Origin: Ogataea parapolymorpha DL-1
Lineage: Eukaryota; Ascomycota; Pichiomycetes; Pichiales; Pichiaceae
Length of the DNA: 64,000 nt
Reading direction: 5' to 3'
NCBI RefSeq assembly: GCF_000187245.1
Contig: NC_027863.1
Location: forward strand, 1,176,735-1,240,734
Shown: piece after piece, positions 9,574-19,161 of the stretch
Layout of the letters: every line of letters begins with the position of its first letter
How positions within the stretch are numbered: position 1 is the first letter of the stretch
The notes under the pieces: model-generated
Seen by the model: the letters and a program-made list of their open reading frames with translations, nothing else
What the model was told of the DNA's origin: nothing
The model's database searches: none
Made by a program: the position numbers and the translations under genes

Positions 9574-10328
9574 GACAATTTGAGTATGGTGTGAAGTATA
9601 GTTTAACAACGGCTTCAGGCCCACCGAGATGTAACAGAATGATTGAGATTAGAATTGGGCTTTTTTTGTAACTCAGAGAGCACCATCAGGATGTCTCAGG
9701 TACTTATATATTTGTTTCAAGAAGAGTTTCCTAATTAATGTGCCAGCTTTCGCGACGGTTACCATTATATATCGTGCGAAAAAAGATAATGCATTAGAAA
9801 CAATCGCAGATTAAATGTCTGCAGTGTGGAGTTACGCGGGTACCTTTTGTGGCAGCATCATGCAAACAATTGCGACAACCCTGAGACATCTTGTTCTGGC
9901 CAATGTTTTTGTAGCCGGATATACGACCGGACCCGAAACGTTTCATCTGATTTGTTTCAGCTCCTCATTTGATCTCTTCAGATCAATCGCGCTCTTTGAA
10001 CTCATGTTCTGCCACATGGACGTGTATCGTATCTAATCCGATGTCCGAAATTGGGGCTGCTTTTTCCACAGAATCCTGTGCTGTCACATCTGCTTTGGTT
10101 GCATTGTGGTCCCGCAAGCAGCAATGTATCGCAGCAATGGCCATTTTCAGTAATAATAAAATACTAATGCCGGTGGATCATATGGACTTCATCACATTAA
10201 GAAACCCAATATCACACATGCAGCTCTCAATTACTCTTTTCTATTAATTATCAGGTGTCGTATTTGACGCATTCAGAACACGCCTCAATACTACGTCCTA
10301 ATCCCCCAACCTGCTACCGCCAAGGGCC
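9574..10328. promoter_or_regulatory. Long intergenic region upstream of STE12 with Ste12-type sites
   Basis: These 755 bp between STE12 and NOP9 make the longest gene-free stretch in the window. On the STE12 strand, TGAAACA, the core pheromone response element, occurs at 9719-9713 and 9959-9953, about 140 and 380 bp upstream of the start, and a TGAAACG variant lies near 9946. This fits autoregulation of STE12. Short open frames on both strands (such as 9815-10036 plus) have no recognised match. The last 300 bp toward NOP9 show nothing I can name. Confidence 0.5.
9713..9719 (-). promoter_or_regulatory. Ste12-type pheromone response element upstream of STE12
   Basis: TGAAACA on the minus strand about 140 bp before the STE12 ATG; a second copy lies at 9959-9953. 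Their position fits positive autoregulation, though each 7-mer match could be chance. Confidence 0.4.
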
Positions 10329-12164
10329 CTACCTTGACTTAGGCTTGTGTTTCTTCTCTTCTTCGGGCTCCTGATCGCGCACCAGTTCGTCTTTTATTAT
10401 TCTCTTCCAGTCGGCATACCGTCTAGAGTACTGCTCCATGTGCCAGTTCTTCCACACTTGGCGGCCGTAGCCACTGTTTTTCAAGATCTCGCGATTGTCA
10501 AAGAGGATTTTCGCAACCCTGTCTTTATACATATTAAGTCCAAATGTGAATCCCCATAAACAATCAACGATGTGTGATCCAGTTGCATGGCATGCCAGTT
10601 CTGCGATGATGTCTGTTAGTTTGTTGAGTATTTTCTTGCGCCTGATTGTGTCGACGTCTTTGCTTAAACACTTCTCCACAACGTGCGAAAAGACGCCGTG
10701 CTTGCACATGGCCTTCAGCTTGTCGGGCTCCATGGCAATCAATGCATCAACACACTCTTGCAAGAACTTTGAATCGTATGAGACAAGCTTCTCCAAAAAG
10801 AGTGCTCGCCGACGCTCATCTGCTGTAGGCCAGTCGTCTCTTGTGTTCCCCAGCGTGGACGTCGAAAGTCTGAGAACGCTTTCGAATATGTCTGAATCCT
10901 CGCCAAGACGGAAAAACTGAATGAACTTTTCCACGATTTCTGGCTTCAGATGATCTCCGCGTTCCTGTGAAGTATCCATGATGCTCTGACCAAAGTCAAA
11001 CCCATTGACAATGAGCTCGTTGAGATGCGGAACCAGCTCGTCCAATAGGAACTTTTGGTCTGCGGGCTTGAGCTTCTTCAATAATGCTCGAATCACGTAT
11101 GCCCCGGTGGTTTCACGCTTGGCAAGCTTCAAAACACGGTCTTTCATATAAAACTGGAACAAACGTTCGACGTTCTTGTGACGCTGTGTGGAGATCACTG
11201 TCTCCAAAAAATGAGAGCCAACAGCGTCCGACAGCAGGTACTCCACAAACGCTTCTTCTTTCGAGTCCTTTTCGTGCGAAACCACGTTGAAAGTTTTGCA
11301 CCACAGCGTACGATCTTTGTCAACAATACCTTCAAGCTGTATCAGGAGCTGAATCACCGGAGACCCAATCTTGTCTATCGCTAGCTCCCTTAGCGACTTT
11401 GTGTCGTGTTGTTCATTCACAAGCCTCAAAATGTCTGCCAGCTCGTCTTTGAACGAAGAAGGAGTCATGTACGAACGTTTGTAGTCTTCATTGTCCTTGA
11501 TATCAATCATCTTGCGCGCAATCTTGGACTTCTTGGACCGGAGCACAGAGTTAGATTCCACCGTCGATGGCAGCTGTTTGCCTCCCAAAATAAGCAATAT
11601 CACGCGCAGCACATGTGACGCATACCTGTGGACAATTAGATTATCCAGCTGCGGTTTGATCTCGGCCAAGAGAAAAAGAAGCATGTTTTCCATGGAAACA
11701 TATTCCTCGTCAGCATCCGGCTCCTCCGGCTCAGACGTCATTTGTTTCTCCACATACATAGCCATTCTGACCAGATACGTCTCCATCACATGTGATGAGT
11801 ACTTTTGGCAGCACAACTGAACGAAATGACCATTGAATGCACTGAACAGTTGTTTCATCTGACGCTCCGTGGCTACCAGAACGAGTCTTTCCACCAATTT
11901 GGAGCAAATTTGGTTTGTAACAAGCTTCAACTCTTTGCCCTTCGATTCCTCGTAAACACCCGCAACAAAGTACTCCCGTTCCTCGCTGCTACTAAAAGCA
12001 TTTATATTAAGCGTAGACTCTGCCTGTTTGAAGTATTCCAGTTCTGTGGAATCCAGCAGCCCAAAAAATGGGGTTGCTTCCTTGATATTGGTCGCTTGAG
12101 TCTCCTCAATGTCCTCCTCGAGCTTCTCTTTTCTCTTGTCTCGTCTGCCTCTAGGTTTACCCAT
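10329..12164 (-). CDS. NOP9: Pumilio-type nucleolar protein Nop9
   Basis: The product has 611 residues. Nop9 is a Pumilio-repeat RNA-binding protein needed for 18S rRNA maturation; it holds pre-rRNA and delays Nob1 cleavage. The start MGKPRGRR and blocks such as FFGLLD, EYFKQAESTL, GKELKLVT, LRSKKSKIARKMIDIKDN, YLLSDAVGSHFLE and LSTSTLGNTRDDWPTA follow S. cerevisiae Nop9 closely. Repeats with HV(V/M)E-type helices run through the body, and the tail is basic (KKHKPKSR). Length is slightly below the 666 of S. cerevisiae. It is divergent from SSL1, with 92 bp between start codons. Confidence 0.93.
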   Translation of the reverse strand: MGKPRGRRDKRKEKLEEDIEETQATNIKEATPFFGLLDSTELEYFKQAESTLNINAFSSSEEREYFVAGVYEESKGKELKLVTNQICSKLVERLVLVATERQMKQLFSAFNGHFVQLCCQKYSSHVMETYLVRMAMYVEKQMTSEPEEPDADEEYVSMENMLLFLLAEIKPQLDNLIVHRYASHVLRVILLILGGKQLPSTVESNSVLRSKKSKIARKMIDIKDNEDYKRSYMTPSSFKDELADILRLVNEQHDTKSLRELAIDKIGSPVIQLLIQLEGIVDKDRTLWCKTFNVVSHEKDSKEEAFVEYLLSDAVGSHFLETVISTQRHKNVERLFQFYMKDRVLKLAKRETTGAYVIRALLKKLKPADQKFLLDELVPHLNELIVNGFDFGQSIMDTSQERGDHLKPEIVEKFIQFFRLGEDSDIFESVLRLSTSTLGNTRDDWPTADERRRALFLEKLVSYDSKFLQECVDALIAMEPDKLKAMCKHGVFSHVVEKCLSKDVDTIRRKKILNKLTDIIAELACHATGSHIVDCLWGFTFGLNMYKDRVAKILFDNREILKNSGYGRQVWKNWHMEQYSRRYADWKRIIKDELVRDQEPEEEKKHKPKSR

Positions 12165-12256
12165 CAGATCTATTTTTTATAAATTTTTTTTAAACTTTGC
12201 AGAATAACGTAATCGTAAAAAATATCACAAAAAAGCTTTCTTGTATTTGCTTCCAG

Positions 12257-13543
12257 ATGGATTTAGATCCTGAATTCGCTCCCTCGCCTGAACATTCGGA
12301 AGATGAAAACAATGATGACGGCAAAAAGGCGCCAGACGCACTGAAGGGTGCCAACGGTGGCTACGCTTGGGAGGACCAATACAGACGTTCATGGGATATA
12401 GTGCAGGAGGACGAGAGCGGAAGTATAGAATCAATTGTGTCTGGCCTCGTGGAGTCACAAAAAAAGCGATACATGAAAAACATTACGCCTTTCCAACGTG
12501 GAATCATCCGTACAATGGTACTGGTTCTGGATTTCTCTAATGTCATGATGGAAAAAGATTTTAGACCTAATCGAGTGTCTGTGATGATTTCCAACGCCAT
12601 AGAATTCGTCGGCGAATTTTTCGACCAAAACCCTATTTCACAGCTCAGCATAGTCATTATGCGCAACGGTATTGCTCAGCTTGTTTCTGAAGTGAGTGGC
12701 AATCCTCACGACCACATTGAAGCACTAAAGAATATTCGCAAACTAGAACCTCAAGGGTATCCTTCTCTACAAAACGCTTTGGAAATGTGCCGAGGCCTTC
12801 TGTTGCATGTTGCTTCGCACTGCACGCGAGAGGTGCTGGTGATATTTGGTGCCCTATTCACTTCAGATCCAGGAAATATACATAAAACGATTCAGGATCT
12901 GGTGCGAGAGAAAATCACCGTGCGTGTGATCGGGTTGACAGCACAGGTGGCTGTTTGCCAGGAGCTATGCCGCATGACAAATTACGGAGACCTTAAAAAT
13001 TCGTACCATGTGGTGTTGTACGAGCAGCATTTTAAAGAGCTATTTATGGACGCTGTCACGCCATTGGCGGTGACGAAAGTTGAATCGCAAAAGAAAGACG
13101 GGTTCACCCTTGTGAAAATGGGATTCCCCTCGCGAGTGAGTGATAATCAGCCGACATTCTGCTCCTGCCATTCGAAGGCGGTGTATGGGGGCTATATCTG
13201 TCCGAACTGTAAAAGCAAGGTATGTGTGCTGCCCACAGTTTGTCCGTGCTGCGATCTGATGCTAATTCTGTCGACACACCTTGCACGATCGTACCACCAC
13301 CTGTTCCCGCTGAAACTCTTCCAGGAAGTGCCCGTTAGCGAAGAGTATAGCTCGAGCCACTGCTTTGGCTGCCAAGCGCAGTTCCCGCCTGGCGTGGCCC
13401 CATCGGCGCGACGAGAGTACCACACGAGCTCGCGGTACCACTGCCAGGACTGCAATAAGGACTTTTGCATTGACTGCGACGTGTTCATCCACGAGGTCTT
13501 GCACAACTGCCCGGGCTGCGAGGCTGATAGCAGAAAGCTATAA
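12257..13543 (+). CDS. SSL1: TFIIH core subunit Ssl1 (p44)
   Basis: The product has 428 residues. Ssl1 belongs to the TFIIH core used in RNA polymerase II initiation and nucleotide excision repair, where it stimulates the Rad3 helicase. The N-terminus is acidic, then GGYAWEDQYRRSWD leads into a von Willebrand A domain (about 85-250). The C-terminus holds Cys-rich zinc modules: FCSCHSK, CPNCKSKVC, CPCCDLML and the final RING-like CxxC set ending CPGCE. I chose ATG 12257 (MDLDPEF) because the preceding open frame has no ATG. RAD2, another repair factor that works with TFIIH, is also in this window. Confidence 0.94.
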   Translation: MDLDPEFAPSPEHSEDENNDDGKKAPDALKGANGGYAWEDQYRRSWDIVQEDESGSIESIVSGLVESQKKRYMKNITPFQRGIIRTMVLVLDFSNVMMEKDFRPNRVSVMISNAIEFVGEFFDQNPISQLSIVIMRNGIAQLVSEVSGNPHDHIEALKNIRKLEPQGYPSLQNALEMCRGLLLHVASHCTREVLVIFGALFTSDPGNIHKTIQDLVREKITVRVIGLTAQVAVCQELCRMTNYGDLKNSYHVVLYEQHFKELFMDAVTPLAVTKVESQKKDGFTLVKMGFPSRVSDNQPTFCSCHSKAVYGGYICPNCKSKVCVLPTVCPCCDLMLILSTHLARSYHHLFPLKLFQEVPVSEEYSSSHCFGCQAQFPPGVAPSARREYHTSSRYHCQDCNKDFCIDCDVFIHEVLHNCPGCEADSRKL

Positions 13544-13630
13544 AATATTCTATGTATGTGCTCGTAACCATTTTATCAGTAAAACGTACACCTATAACTT
13601 TTATATTCGCCAATTGCAGTACGAAAACAG

Positions 13631-14639
13631 ATGTCTACCACGAAGTCGGTAATAAGAACCCTCAAAAATGTGGCCAACGGCTACTCCAATGTGCAGGTGA
13701 TGGTTAGAAATGCTACCAGTAACGATCCGACAGGTCCCACGACAGCCCAGATGGCAGATGTGGCCAACCATACTTACGAAAACGGAGAGTTTTTGGAGGT
13801 GATGGATATCATCGACCGTCGGCTGAACGACAAGGGAAAGAACTGGCGGCATATCGCTAAGTCGCTAACTCTCTTGGACTACCTAGTGCGGTATGGGTCT
13901 GAGGACGTGGTTCTGTGGGCAAAGGAAAATATGTACATCATCAAGACCTTGAGAGAATTCCAGGTGAACGACATGCTGGGCGCAGACCAAGGAGCCATTA
14001 TCCGTGTGAAGGCGAAAGAATTGACGGCGTTGTTGCGCGATGACGAAAGACTGAACCAGGAGCGAGAGCTGGCCAGACAGAGAATGACCGATAGACGGAC
14101 CAGGAGGAAAAACCGGATGTCACCTGATGAGGACGAGTACGACGAGGCTTTGCAGAAGGCGCTGGAGGAGAGCCGCTTGACGGCGGAGGAGGAGGCTCGC
14201 AGACGCAGAAACCAGAGCGACGAGAGTTTGGAGAAGGCCATCCAGCTCAGCCTCGAGGAGGAAGAGATGCGGAAACGTAACAACAACTTGCTCGATCTAG
14301 ACGACAACAGCACGCAGCCGCCTCAGGTGTTTGGCTACTATCCACAGGGACAAGAGATGGGTCAGATAATTGGCTACGATATGTACGGCAACCCAGTGTA
14401 CGCCAACCAGCAGATGAACACGGGGTATCTCCAGAACGCGTACCAGGATATGGCTATGCAGCAGCAGATGTACCAACAGCAGCTATACGAGCAGCAATTG
14501 GCGCAGCAGCAGGCACAGCAGATGGCCGCGTACCAGCAACAACTGGCGCAACAACAGCTTCTTTTGCAACAACAGCAGCAGCAGCAACAACAACAACAAA
14601 TTCCACTCAAGACGGGCTCGAACAACCCATTCGCTCATC

Positions 14640-14675
<36 letters not shown>

Positions 14676-15061
14676 CGGCTCCACAGTCTGCAAAGCCTGT
14701 TGAGCAAGCCCAACAGCAAGAGCCTCTTAGACAGACACCGACCGGCATTCAGAAGATGAACGAACAGTACTCGAAATTGAACGCTTTGCTGGCCACCGGC
14801 ACGGGCGTGGACACGTTTGGAAACATTGGCGATACAAGAATCCCTGCACAGCACACGAAAACCGGAACCTTCATCAATTCGTACGGAACAGGAATTAAGC
14901 AGGAGATTGGCTCCAATTCGGCCAATCCGTTTTTCGATACACAATATACAGGAATCCCATCCACGGGAATCACGCCTTCATACACGGGATACGGTTTTGG
15001 GAACCAGCAGGCACAGAAATCTGGCTCCAACGCCAACGGAGCTAGTCTTATTGACCTCTAG
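13631..15061 (+). CDS. Epsin-like endocytic adaptor (Ent1/Ent2)
   Basis: The product has 476 residues. Epsins bind PI(4,5)P2, ubiquitinated cargo and clathrin at endocytic sites. Domains in order: ENTH at about 9-135, two ubiquitin-interacting motifs at 168-186 and 197-212, a long Gln-rich segment with near-pure Q runs, NPF motifs in NNPFAHL and ANPFFDT for EH-domain partners, and a C-terminal SLIDL clathrin box. This is the full Ent1/Ent2 architecture; whether the genome has one or two copies cannot be seen here. The Q run near 14642-14674 is eleven uninterrupted CAG codons. Its TAG overlaps the stop of the convergent coiled-coil gene by four bases. Confidence 0.92.
14642..14674 (+). repeat. 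(CAG)11 microsatellite in the epsin gene
   Basis: Eleven uninterrupted CAG codons code for glutamine. A mixed CAA/CAG glutamine tract precedes it around 14566-14599. Pure CAG runs are length-unstable, so the allele may differ between strains. Confidence 0.9.
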
Positions 15062-16380
15062 AGTTTTTTAGACTCATACATTTTCAATAAGTCCTGCAAT
15101 CGTCTTTTCTCCACACGTTCGGCCTCGAGCTCCTGCTCGAACCTCTCGTTCATGCCTGCGACCAACTTCTTGAACTCGAGTCTCAAAATTGATGCGCTGA
15201 CGTTGTTCTTGGTAGGGGAAGAAGTGGCCGCAAAAGACTGGTCCTCGTGGTATGACGTGAGAGGCGTTGACGGGGAAGACGATTGATTTGCTCCCTGACT
15301 AAACGAGAGCGGTCTCTCTGCCGTCGTGTCGCCTAGACGGTCGACCTTCAGAATGTTCAACTGCTTGGCCTGGTCAATGGTTTCCCGTTGTTTGTTGGCC
15401 AATTGCATTTGTAACTCACTGTTTTGTAGCTCCAATTTCAATAATTGAGACGTTTGTTTAGAAAGCTCGCTGTTTGATTTGTTGAGCAGCTCCTGTGACT
15501 GGCTGAGCTTCTGCCGCAGCTCGCTAAGAACAGTGTTGTGGAGCTCGCGCTCGTCCTCAAACTTGCGTGTAAGGTAGTTGTGTGCAAATTGAAGGTCACT
15601 GAGTGCCGTTCTTAATTCCTCCACGTCGGATGACTCCTGCTTGTTGCCAACATCCTTCGTGAATTGGTGTGTCTCGGAGATTGGCGTGGTTTTCGAGCCG
15701 TTCACAAGAGCAGCAATGCAATTTGAACACCACTCGATTCGGCCAGTCAAGCTGCGCATCTTTTCGATGTTGGGCTCAGGAAGTTCGACATTGTTCTGCA
15801 CAGACATTGACACCACCTTAGATACAAGCCCTTCCAGCGATCGTTCCACATCACTGGCCATGAAAGCAGCATTCTGGTCAAGGAACATGTCCTGCACGTA
15901 TCCCAGCTGCGAAACTAAGATCTCATGGCTAGTCAGCTTTGCTTGCAAAAACTCTAAGTCCTTGTCAACCGCGACGAAACGTTCAAACAACTGGGACTGC
16001 GGGCCCTCCGCCAATTTTTCAAGTAGTTGTGTTTTTGATGCTTTTAACTCCTCGATCTGGTTTTTAACGTGTTTCGCTTCTTCCAGCGTTAGGACCTCCT
16101 TTCCCTCCGAATGCTCGTGTAATTTTGCCAGTGTATGCTCAATCAGAATGTTTAGCTCCACGGGATCAATATTTTCGCGCTGAAGCTTGAATGGTCGCGC
16201 ACTCGGATCATCGATTATCTGTTTAAGATGCTGATTCAGAACGTTATTTGGTTGTCTGCGGTTTTGCTCTTTGTGGTCTCGAAGCTGAATAGCCAACCTC
16301 CACGGGTCCTGTAGATCAAATACAGGGTTTTGTTGACATGTTTGACGCGTTTCTAACAGCTTCAAAGCAAGCGAACTCAT
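15058..16380 (-). CDS. Coiled-coil protein of unknown function
   Basis: The product has 440 residues and I do not recognise the family. The first 170 residues are helical and charged; a Cys-containing segment near 217-232 (RIEWCSNCIAALV) may be a small folded core. A long heptad-like coiled coil rich in Leu, Gln and Glu spans about 250-350. A Ser/Pro-rich linker with SSPSTP and SSPTKN (possible proline-directed phosphosites) follows, then a last highly charged helix from about 395 to the end. This layout is common in cytoskeletal or polarity scaffolds, but nothing identifies one. Its stop overlaps that of the epsin gene. A CACGTG box sits upstream at 16495-16500. Confidence 0.75.
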   Translation of the reverse strand: MSSLALKLLETRQTCQQNPVFDLQDPWRLAIQLRDHKEQNRRQPNNVLNQHLKQIIDDPSARPFKLQRENIDPVELNILIEHTLAKLHEHSEGKEVLTLEEAKHVKNQIEELKASKTQLLEKLAEGPQSQLFERFVAVDKDLEFLQAKLTSHEILVSQLGYVQDMFLDQNAAFMASDVERSLEGLVSKVVSMSVQNNVELPEPNIEKMRSLTGRIEWCSNCIAALVNGSKTTPISETHQFTKDVGNKQESSDVEELRTALSDLQFAHNYLTRKFEDERELHNTVLSELRQKLSQSQELLNKSNSELSKQTSQLLKLELQNSELQMQLANKQRETIDQAKQLNILKVDRLGDTTAERPLSFSQGANQSSSPSTPLTSYHEDQSFAATSSPTKNNVSASILRLEFKKLVAGMNERFEQELEAERVEKRRLQDLLKMYESKKL

Positions 16381-16530
16381 TATTGTTTATTTATTTTTTT
16401 ACCTTCGCATATGATTTAATTATTGGAAATTTCAGTTTCGTGAAGATTAGATTTCTGAAATAACGCAATCTATTTAGCATTTGTCGTAAGCCCGCACGTG
16501 GCACCAGATATTACATAGTTGTAGACAAAC

Positions 16531-17589
16531 TCAAAATATGTACTTGGAACACACTTCTTCGATACGCTGCAACAGCTCGTCCTTACGAGACTGGGAAATG
16601 TGAGAACCTTTGACTCCATTCTGGGCAATCAGCTTCCATGTTGGGACGTCTAGACCAAACTTCGATTGAACTGCAAGGTAATTATCGAGGATATAGCCTC
16701 CGAAGTAGGCGGGATCGTCAGAGTTGATAGAGAATGGAACACCAGCTTCAATCCATTCCTTGATAGGTAACTCGGCGATGTCTTGCACAACACGGAGCTT
16801 CAGATTCGACATCGGACACAATGACAGCATTGTTTGGTTGTCCGCAAGCCTCTTAATCAGCTGTGGGTCCTTAATGGAGTTGACACCGTGATCAATACGT
16901 GTGACTTTCAATAAATCCAAAGAGTTGTGAATATAATCAGGACCTCCTTCCTCACCAGCATGGGCCGTCAAAAGTACTTCGGGGTGGTGTTTGGCCATAT
17001 GCTCATAGCATTCTTTGAAAAGTTCTGGAGGAAAAGGCTTTTCGGAGGAGTCCAGACCAAGTCCATGTATAAGTCCCTGCTCGTAGTAGGGCTTGGCCAA
17101 GGCAATGGTGTCCAGTCCGTCTTGAGCTGGCAAATGTCTCAGAAGACACATGATCAGTTTAGTCGTGATCCCCAATTCTGCCTCAGCTTTGTCGCATGCC
17201 TTTCTGAATCCCTTCACAACAGTCTCCATATCGATACCTCTCTCGAGGTGGCCCTGGGGATCGAAAAAAGTCTCGGCATGATGTAGGCCATCTGCATGTG
17301 CTTTTCTGAAGTAGGCCCATGCAAGTTCGAAGAAATCATCCTCAGTAATCAAAACACTCATTCCCACATAGTACAAGTCCAAAAAGTCCTGCAGATCTTT
17401 GAAGTTGTCATATTTGTACTGCAAATCATCCACAGTCTTAGGAAAATGATCCGGGAGTTGTATGTTGTTTCTAGCAGCCAAGGGGAAAAGGAGTTCAGGC
17501 CCCAAGGTGCCTTCCAAGTGGACATGATGCTCACACTTTGGAAGCTCATGGAGGAACTGGTGCATCTCTGGGGTCACTGTGTGGATCAT
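16531..17589 (-). CDS. AAH1: Adenine deaminase
   Basis: The product has 352 residues. Aah1 converts adenine to hypoxanthine in purine salvage. It belongs to the adenosine-deaminase superfamily: the HxH zinc pair (His22, His24 in HHVHLEGTL), the HAGEEGG motif with the catalytic histidine near 197, the TRIDHGVNS histidine and the SDDP motif near 293 with the metal-binding Asp. Length and these motifs match fungal Aah1 rather than true adenosine deaminase. Start is the first ATG. In S. cerevisiae the enzyme is lost on entry to quiescence, but nothing here shows regulation. Confidence 0.93.
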   Translation of the reverse strand: MIHTVTPEMHQFLHELPKCEHHVHLEGTLGPELLFPLAARNNIQLPDHFPKTVDDLQYKYDNFKDLQDFLDLYYVGMSVLITEDDFFELAWAYFRKAHADGLHHAETFFDPQGHLERGIDMETVVKGFRKACDKAEAELGITTKLIMCLLRHLPAQDGLDTIALAKPYYEQGLIHGLGLDSSEKPFPPELFKECYEHMAKHHPEVLLTAHAGEEGGPDYIHNSLDLLKVTRIDHGVNSIKDPQLIKRLADNQTMLSLCPMSNLKLRVVQDIAELPIKEWIEAGVPFSINSDDPAYFGGYILDNYLAVQSKFGLDVPTWKLIAQNGVKGSHISQSRKDELLQRIEEVCSKYIF

Positions 17590-17781
17590 AATAGCAAAGT
17601 CTTGGTGCTCAGATAAATTTTTTAGTGAACAATAGAACCGTTTTTGCCTTTCTTTTTTTTGGTCCGCCGTGCCAAGTATGCCAAATACGGCTGTCTAAAA
17701 TAGAAAAGCCAGATCTTGGATTTGATAGCTTCAGATCAAAAAATTTCTTTGCTGTCAAACTCGTGTATGCCGGGTACTGAA

Positions 17782-18591
17782 TCAAAACTCGGTTCTGCCT
17801 TCATTGTAATATTTTACAGCCAAGAGAGCCCCCCCAATTTGATTAGTAAAATAGAAAAATGAGCCAAGTAACGGAACACTCTCTAATAGGTTAGCCACAA
17901 AGCCAAAACTCCAGTAATCTCCCTCCCTTTCTTTGATCAGGTACCTAATCTGACGATCTCTGAGTCTAGTCAATCTGTAATAGCGCTTCTCGAAGCCATT
18001 ACCTTTTGCAACCGCACTGTTGAAGCTCAAAGCCATCGGGCCAATAATAGGGACAAAACTCAGAATCACTGGTCTCAAGTTGGAATAAAGACTCTCTGGC
18101 AGAGTCACTGGAGCCCATAATGAATTTTCCCAAAGCTTGTCGCCAAAAGTGGGACCAACAACTCTCTTTAGTTTGCCCGGTATGACGACCTTTTCTAGCC
18201 CCTCACGACATAATATATTATCAAAAAGGGAGTCCATAGGCCGAGGAATCAAATAGTTGTCCAAGATGTAGCTAGTGATAAAATTGGCCTCCTGCGCAGT
18301 GACGCCTGCTCCCACGAGCAATCCAAACGGTCCGCAACAGCACATAGCCACAGAGATGTTGAGCAAAAACAGTGTGCTAAAAACAGATAAAAAAACAGAT
18401 ACATGAACAATCAAGATAGGGGGTATCAATCTTAGGTAAATGGGCCACAAGGAAGGGTTCTCAAAAAAATAAATCACGCCCCTAACAGGATACTGCGCTG
18501 CTCCAGATTGCAAGATTCCACGTGCAATCGTGATTGGACGGGTCAATTCCATAAGGACCCGCGCGTTGATGGCATCGGTCAATGAGGACAT
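17782..18591 (-). CDS. Multi-pass membrane protein of the RRT8/LDS1/LDS2 (EI24-like) family
   Basis: The product has 269 residues. Hydrophobic spans are clear near 48-85 (a pair, with a CCCGPFGLL stretch), around 172-195 and around 232-255, with a hydrophilic central part. Composition, spacing and the YPVRG...FF...PSLW beginning resemble the fungal Rrt8/Lds proteins, associated in S. cerevisiae with lipid droplets and spore-wall formation and distantly related to EI24/CysZ proteins. Context supports this: RRT8 and LDS2 (YOL048C/YOL047C) lie near RPP2A-RPS15-NOP12 in S. cerevisiae, and those genes follow directly here. Exact orthology is not certain. Confidence 0.65.
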   Translation of the reverse strand: MSSLTDAINARVLMELTRPITIARGILQSGAAQYPVRGVIYFFENPSLWPIYLRLIPPILIVHVSVFLSVFSTLFLLNISVAMCCCGPFGLLVGAGVTAQEANFITSYILDNYLIPRPMDSLFDNILCREGLEKVVIPGKLKRVVGPTFGDKLWENSLWAPVTLPESLYSNLRPVILSFVPIIGPMALSFNSAVAKGNGFEKRYYRLTRLRDRQIRYLIKEREGDYWSFGFVANLLESVPLLGSFFYFTNQIGGALLAVKYYNEGRTEF

Positions 18592-18706
18592 AAAGGGTAT
18601 TGTAAGGCGCTAAGGATATTGCCCCTTTTTTTTTTTACAGTGTCGCGATGCTATAATTTAAAGATGTGTGATATTTTCTTGATTACATAAGCAGATGTGA
18701 ATTAGT

Positions 18707-19161
18707 CTAGTCGAAGAGACCGAAGCCCATGTCGTCATCCTCCTCTTCCTCTTCTTCAGCAGCAGCCTCCTCAGCAGCAGCCTCAGAAGCACCGGCAGCA
18801 GCACCAGAAGCACCAGCAGCAGCAGCTGGAGCACCAGTTGGGACACTGGACATCTTTTCGGTACCTTCAGAGATGAGCTCTTCCACGGATTTGCCTTCAA
18901 CTTCGGCAATCAGCTTGTCCAGTTTTTCAGATTCCACTTCGACACCAACAGACTCGAGCACCTTGGTGACGTCGGCGGCAGATGGGGCGGTGTTTCCAGC
19001 TTGAACAAGCAAAAGGTAAGCAGCGATGTATTTCACTTAATGTTAGTATTGACGGGTTTGAGCTAACTAGGTAGAATGTGGGAGGCTATGGGATTAAAAT
19101 ATCCCCGTTGTGGGGCCCAACAAAGTCTCCTTCACCTATTCGTCCATTGAAGGTACTCACT
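18707..19161 (-). CDS. RPP2: 60S acidic ribosomal protein P2, intron inside the start codon
   Basis: The product has 109 residues. P2 pairs with P1 on the ribosomal stalk and recruits GTPase translation factors. The N-terminus [10 protein letters not shown] is typical of P2 rather than P1; an Ala-rich hinge follows, and the end is the conserved acidic [16 protein letters not shown]. The contiguous frame begins with GTG, not ATG. A 125-nt intron explains this: exon 1 ends in A (19161), the intron runs 19160-19036 (GTGAGT, TACTAAC, AAG), and exon 2 starts TG AAA TAC, so splicing makes the ATG. It is divergent from RPS15 with about 220 bp shared, suggesting a bidirectional ribosomal-protein promoter. 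Confidence 0.92.
19036..19160 (-). other. 125-nt intron splitting the RPP2 initiator codon (A|TG)
   Basis: The donor is GTGAGT at 19160-19155, the branch site a perfect TACTAAC at 19048-19042, and the acceptor AAG at 19038-19036, the first AG after the branch (7 nt from the branch A). The acceptor is not the usual YAG. Only this junction creates an ATG in frame with the conserved P2 N-terminus. Confidence 0.85.

Noticed and set aside
9815..10036. A 73-codon ATG-started frame in the STE12 upstream region
   Set aside because: No recognised family; mixed hydrophobic composition, no splice partner. It may be chance in a long AT-rich gap. Minus-strand short frames in the same place (about 52 and 20 codons) were equally unsupported.
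19036..19160. A snoRNA inside the RPP2 intron
   Set aside because: Ribosomal-protein introns often host snoRNAs, but no C/D box pair or H/ACA boxes with a stem were seen in the 125 nt.
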